From [Flexibacter] sp. ATCC 35103 (lineage in GTDB: Bacteria > Bacteroidota > Bacteroidia > Flavobacteriales > Flavobacteriaceae): a stretch of 64,000 bases of DNA. The translations under genes were made by a program, and so were the position numbers. The notes under the pieces are model-generated. The model saw only the letters and a list, made by a program, of their open reading frames with translations. It was not told the DNA's origin and ran no database searches. Shown here piece after piece: positions 62,888 to 64,000 of the stretch (positions are counted from its first letter, which is position 1; each line of letters begins with the position of its first letter). The stretch is taken from NCBI RefSeq assembly GCF_001975985.1, contig NZ_MTQF01000003.1, positions 183,025-247,024 on the forward strand, in the 5' to 3' direction.

Positions 62888-63334
62888 TTATTGTGTTAGT
62901 TTTTTTTCGTCAAGAATTTTAACAAAGTGAAAACCCTTTGGTCCGTAACCTTGATTGTAGTAAAAGCGATGTGCAGCAAAATTTCCGGTAAAAGCATCTA
63001 AAACTATAGAACTGCAATTCAGGTCTAAAGCCTTTTTTTCGACATAATCTGTCAATAATTTCCCTATTCCTTTAGAACGATGATCCGGATTTACTACAAA
63101 ATTATCTATTTCAAGATATTTTCCTGTCCATAATTTAGTTGCTGACCAACAGCCTGTAATTCCAAGACAAACATTTTCTTCAAAAACACCAATCTGTATA
63201 TAGTTGTGCGGCACCATTTCAGAAAGATATGCTTCATATTTCTCTACCGACAAATTAGGGTAAAGAAATCGCATAGTTGCTATCTGAGCCAACATTGATT
63301 CTATAGTGATAAGCTCTTTTACTTGTAGTTTCAT
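62888..63334 (-). CDS. GNAT-family N-acetyltransferase
   Basis: A 148-residue acetyltransferase. The acetyl-CoA-binding loop is DHRSKGIGKLLTDYVEKKA, preceded by LEIDNFVVNP and followed by LDAFTGNFAAHRFYYNQGY. The substrate is unknown. It is a single gene with 63 bases to the flippase. Confidence 0.9.
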   Translation of the reverse strand: MKLQVKELITIESMLAQIATMRFLYPNLSVEKYEAYLSEMVPHNYIQIGVFEENVCLGITGCWSATKLWTGKYLEIDNFVVNPDHRSKGIGKLLTDYVEKKALDLNCSSIVLDAFTGNFAAHRFYYNQGYGPKGFHFVKILDEKKLTQ

Positions 63335-63480
63335 TGCAATAAAAAAATAGACTTCAAAAATACTTATTTTTTTTAATTGTCGGTTATATAATTCAATCTT
63401 AAGTCTGTGTGTGAAATCTATAATAAAGTTTAAAAATTATATAAATTTTCACAAGTACTTCTGTACTAACTTTGTATCAA

Positions 63481-63755
63481 AGGGAATGAGCAAAGCTAAA
63501 ATACAACCCTTCAAAAAAAAGCAAAGCCCTGGGACTAATAAAGCTTGTTTGTTCCCATAAAAGACAAAGCAAAGGGATTGATTCTGCTGAAATGTAACCC
63601 TCAAAAAAACAGAGCCTTGGGACTAATAAAGCTAGTTTGTTCCCATAAAAGACAAAGCACACAGGGATTGATTCTGCTGATATGTAACCCTTAAAAAAAA
63701 CAGAGCATTGGGACTGATAAAGCTAGTTTGTTCCCATAAAAGACAAAGCACAACA
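63481..63755. repeat. Three tandem copies of a 90-bp unit
   Basis: Copies begin at 63481, 63573 and 63663 (AGGGAATGAG or AGGGATTGATT), with periods 92 and 90. Each runs through AACCCT, an A-run, GGGACTRATAAAGCT and TTGTTCCCATAAAAGACAAAGC. Copies 2 and 3 differ at only a few places; copy 1 is more diverged. Each unit has two dyads, AGGG..CCCT and GGGAC..GTTCCC. Confidence 0.85.
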
Positions 63756-63779
63756 GAGGTGATAAATCTGTCAATAATT

Positions 63780-63836
63780 TTATAAAATGGTAACTGATTC
63801 TCAGTTTTGATTGAATTGAGAATCACCATTTTATAA
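63780..63836. repeat. Large hairpin next to the tandem repeats
   Basis: TTATAAAATGGT (63780-63791) pairs with ACCATTTTATAA (63825-63836), and inside GATTCTCA pairs with TGAGAATC. No T-run follows. The function is unknown; it could be a boundary element or part of an RNA. Confidence 0.7.
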
Positions 63837-63868
63837 GTTAATATCAAAAAAACTAAAACTGCTATATA

Positions 63869-63904
63869 AAAAAAGACCCGATAATTACTTATCGGGTCTT
63901 TTTT
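63869..63904. terminator. Terminator after atpG
   Basis: A strong stem, AAAAAAGACCCGATAA and its complement, with T-runs on either side. It lies 17 bases past the atpG stop codon on the minus strand. Confidence 0.9.
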
Positions 63905-63920
63905 GTATGTCTTGAATAAA

Positions 63921-64000
63921 TTATCCGTTCAAAGCTTCTGCTCCACCAACGATCTCAAGGATTTCGTTAGTAATAGATGCCTGACGTGCTTTATTATAAG
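63921..64000 (-). CDS. atpG: ATP synthase F1 gamma subunit, 3' end only
   Basis: The last 26 codons and a stop are visible on the minus strand. They read YNKARQASITNEILEIVGGAEALNG, which matches the C-terminal helix of the gamma subunit, which turns inside the alpha3-beta3 ring. The start lies beyond 64000. Confidence 0.9.
   Translation of the reverse strand, partial: YNKARQASITNEILEIVGGAEALNG

Larger units (their letters stand above)
63335..63920. other. Gene-free region with repeats before atpG
   Basis: 586 bases between the GNAT gene and the end of atpG. It holds the 90-bp triplicate repeat (63481-63755), a large hairpin (63780-63836) and the atpG terminator (63869-63904). Short open frames on the minus strand here follow the repeats and lack credible starts. 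Confidence 0.7.

Noticed and set aside
63481..63755. Possible CRISPR array or integron-type attC sites
   Set aside because: The whole 90-bp unit is repeated without unique spacers, and no integrase or cas gene is in the window.
63477..63847. Two short minus-strand open frames (about 60-70 codons) with similar peptide sequence
   Set aside because: They follow from the 90-bp nucleotide repeat. They have no conserved start, and the frame breaks between copies 1 and 2, so I treat the region as non-coding repeats.

Overview
The window reads as chromosomal DNA of a Flavobacterium (Bacteroidota), probably close to F. johnsoniae. The evidence is AT-rich sequence, few Shine-Dalgarno sites, TAnnTTTG-type -7 promoter elements, signal peptides ending in AQ/SQ, a complete flexirubin-type pigment cluster, and a tyrosine ammonia-lyase that closely resembles (from memory) the characterised F. 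johnsoniae enzyme. It has no tRNA, rRNA, CRISPR array, phage or insertion sequence that I can see.

Region 1 (1-12000) is pentose and galactose use: araD (partial), araB and a secreted GH51 arabinofuranosidase on the minus strand; a NUDIX-type AraR regulator; a GntR-family regulator divergent from galM-galK-galT; and a sodium/sugar symporter. Five 21-bp sites of one architecture (TAArTGT-N7-ACAyTTr) lie upstream of araB, arabinofuranosidase, araR and the symporter, and one sits where no gene starts. They predict an AraR regulon that includes the symporter.

Region 2 (12100-16740) is accessory: a decayed secreted-protein pseudogene, then a minus-strand set of two secreted transglutaminase-like proteins, a short secreted protein with an RHS-core segment, and a MORN-repeat lipoprotein.

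Region 3 (16933-51577) is a flexirubin/aryl-polyene-dialkylresorcinol cluster of about 34 kb. A halogenase-like flavoprotein diverges from a long plus-strand run. That run holds tyrosine ammonia-lyase, ketoreductase, several ketosynthases and a Cys-less chain-length-factor-like subunit, two acyl carrier proteins, three hotdog dehydratase-like proteins, DarA and DarB, a thioesterase, acyltransferases, two CrtI-like oxidoreductases, a BtrH-like protein, an ABC exporter, an LolA-like carrier, an outer-membrane barrel, an RND-PlsC fusion, an Ntn-hydrolase lipoprotein and a PaaK-like ligase. The likely logic is: tyrosine to coumarate, activation, extension on ACP, resorcinol formation by DarB/DarA, ester joining, and export to the outer membrane. 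Blocks of the cluster are separated by islands of inverted and direct repeats.

Region 4 (51578-64000) is housekeeping: a dihydrouridine synthase; then on the minus strand a MATE exporter, a LolC/E-like permease, rbfA, an envelope operon (flippase, dut, sugar nucleotidyltransferase, TPR protein, DUF4292 lipoprotein, EnvC-like protein), a GNAT acetyltransferase, a triplicated 90-bp repeat, and the 3' end of atpG.
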